64,000 nt of DNA from Ideonella sp. MAG2 (GTDB taxonomy: Bacteria > Pseudomonadota > Gammaproteobacteria > Burkholderiales > Burkholderiaceae_C): assembly GCA_004359425.1 (NCBI GenBank), contig PTEU01000002.1, positions 848,788-912,787 of the forward strand, in the 5' to 3' direction. The notes below the pieces were generated by a model. It made no database searches and had not been told where the DNA came from. It was given only the letters and a program-made list of their open reading frames with translations. Shown here piece after piece: positions 63,168 to 64,000 of the stretch. Each line of letters starts with the position of its first letter. Position 1 is the stretch's first letter. Made by a program: the position numbers and the translations under genes.

Positions 63168-64000
63168 ATGATCTTGTCACGCTCCTTTCCTTGGTCCCTG
63201 GCCACCTTGGGCCTGATGCTCTGCACCCCCGTCGCTTGGGCACAAGCCGTGCCGGGCAAGCCGCTGATCTATGCCGACGAATGCCGCCTCGGCACCGAGG
63301 GCGGTGACAGCCAGCCCTATCACGCGCTGGTCTACTACCCCAATGAGTACGCCATGCGGGTGCCGGGCTTGGTGATCGGGGCAGAGAAGTCCGGTGCCGA
63401 CCAGGTGCGGCGGGGGGCTCAGTCCGTCAACCTGCTGCCCGCACCAGAGGGCATTGCTGTCAACGAGCGGTCAGCGCAATGGCTCAAGGAGGTGATGCAG
63501 GGTGGCAGCAAGGCCATGTTCATCTCGCACGTGGCGGCCTTTGATGGACAAGCGGGCTCACTGGTGTTTGACGCCTACCGCAACGCCGCCGTACCCGACG
63601 ACAAGCGCCTCCATCCCAGCCTGAAAAACGTGCCTTGGTTGGACTGCAAGCGCCAAGCCGTGCCACGCGCCGATGCCTATGCCGACAGTTGGCGAGGCGT
63701 AGAAGCCGCCCGCGCACGCATCACCGCGGACTTGGCATCGGGCGATTACACCCACGTCTTCATGATCGCCATGGGGTGGAACACGGTGCAGATCGAAGCG
63801 ATGCAGAACTTCGCCTCCATCAGCCGCAACCTGCGTTTAGCCGCCCCTCCTGGCAGCGCCTTCAAACCCTATGTCATTGGCTTCACCTGGCCCAGCCAGT
63901 GGGACAACCCCTTCTTGGGCTCGGTGCTGGTGCGCCCCAGCAGCCTGCTGAACAAGGCCAATGATGCCGATGAGTTTGCGGCGGGGTGGCTGGGCGCCAG
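63168..64000 (+). CDS. Exported alpha/beta-hydrolase-like protein, cut by window end
   Basis: The frame opens with ATG and a signal peptide (MILSRSFPWSLATLGLMLCTPVAWAQA) and runs off the end of the window. Visible segments include AMFISHVAAFDGQAGS, YTHVFMIAMGWNTVQIEAMQNF, and YVIGFTWPSQWDNPFLGS, a pattern like DUF900-type or PGAP1-like serine esterases. The nucleophile region (GMGWNT position) lacks an obvious GXSXG. Family assignment is tentative. At least 277 residues are encoded here. Confidence 0.7.
   Translation, partial: MILSRSFPWSLATLGLMLCTPVAWAQAVPGKPLIYADECRLGTEGGDSQPYHALVYYPNEYAMRVPGLVIGAEKSGADQVRRGAQSVNLLPAPEGIAVNERSAQWLKEVMQGGSKAMFISHVAAFDGQAGSLVFDAYRNAAVPDDKRLHPSLKNVPWLDCKRQAVPRADAYADSWRGVEAARARITADLASGDYTHVFMIAMGWNTVQIEAMQNFASISRNLRLAAPPGSAFKPYVIGFTWPSQWDNPFLGSVLVRPSSLLNKANDADEFAAGWLGA

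Overview
The window looks like chromosome from a high-GC betaproteobacterium, most likely Burkholderiales and Comamonadaceae-like. This rests on gyrB sequence style, a Bug/TctC solute receptor, two TRAP transporters, a QueE of the CX14CX2C type and a RibH2 lumazine synthase behind an FMN riboswitch. The placement is inference from family knowledge; no database was searched.

Layout. 1-4.6 kb: gyrB, two AT-rich unknown secreted/membrane genes and a strong terminator. 4.6-15.1 kb: a defence island on the minus strand, hsdM - DUF1016 nuclease - hsdS - DUF3800 - small unknown - higB relic - higA - Fic - hsdR, mostly overlapping genes. 15-17.7 kb: a GH19-like lysin and small unknown genes. 17.7-24.2 kb: an RNA-repair (rtc) operon on the minus strand: a sigma-54 promoter, two tRNA-like elements, slipin, a third tRNA-like element, rtcB, an unknown gene, a nucleotidyltransferase and rtcA. 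Divergent from it is an rtcR that keeps the CARF sensor but has no AAA+ domain. 24.2-26.8 kb: a frameshifted RTX protein. 27.3-28.7 kb: a winged-helix plus AbiEii-like nucleotidyltransferase pair behind a 20-bp palindrome. 28.7-30.5 kb: a three-repeat queD and queE. 30.5-39.8 kb: a VapC relic, an orphan HINT protein, a methyltransferase, a RIO kinase, an M15 peptidase, a DUF2235 hydrolase, TRAP permeases, SbtA with a newly seen 51-residue membrane protein upstream, and a Bax-inhibitor protein. 39.8-48.1 kb: a deleted nhaR, a gluconate-type TRAP-gntK-gntR locus with two identical operators, and an Aer-like chemoreceptor. 48-55.8 kb: ribH with riboswitch, and internally deleted haloacid dehalogenase, pullulanase and Cds1 genes. 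55.8-64 kb: a MITE-like element at the start of a GST gene, a class A beta-lactamase, and a LysR/CaiB/HMG-CoA-lyase/VOC/Bug/dehydrogenase catabolic operon.

Two things stand out. The first is the rtc locus, where tRNA-like modules, two of them with encoded CCA ends, lie in the transcript that should carry the RNA ligase and its partners, and where the regulator seems to have lost its motor. The second is a repeated pattern of genes that keep both ends but lack the middle (nhaR, haloacid dehalogenase, pulA, cds1, probably rtcR and RTX). That is either real decay by short-homology deletion or an assembly artefact, and it should be checked on reads.
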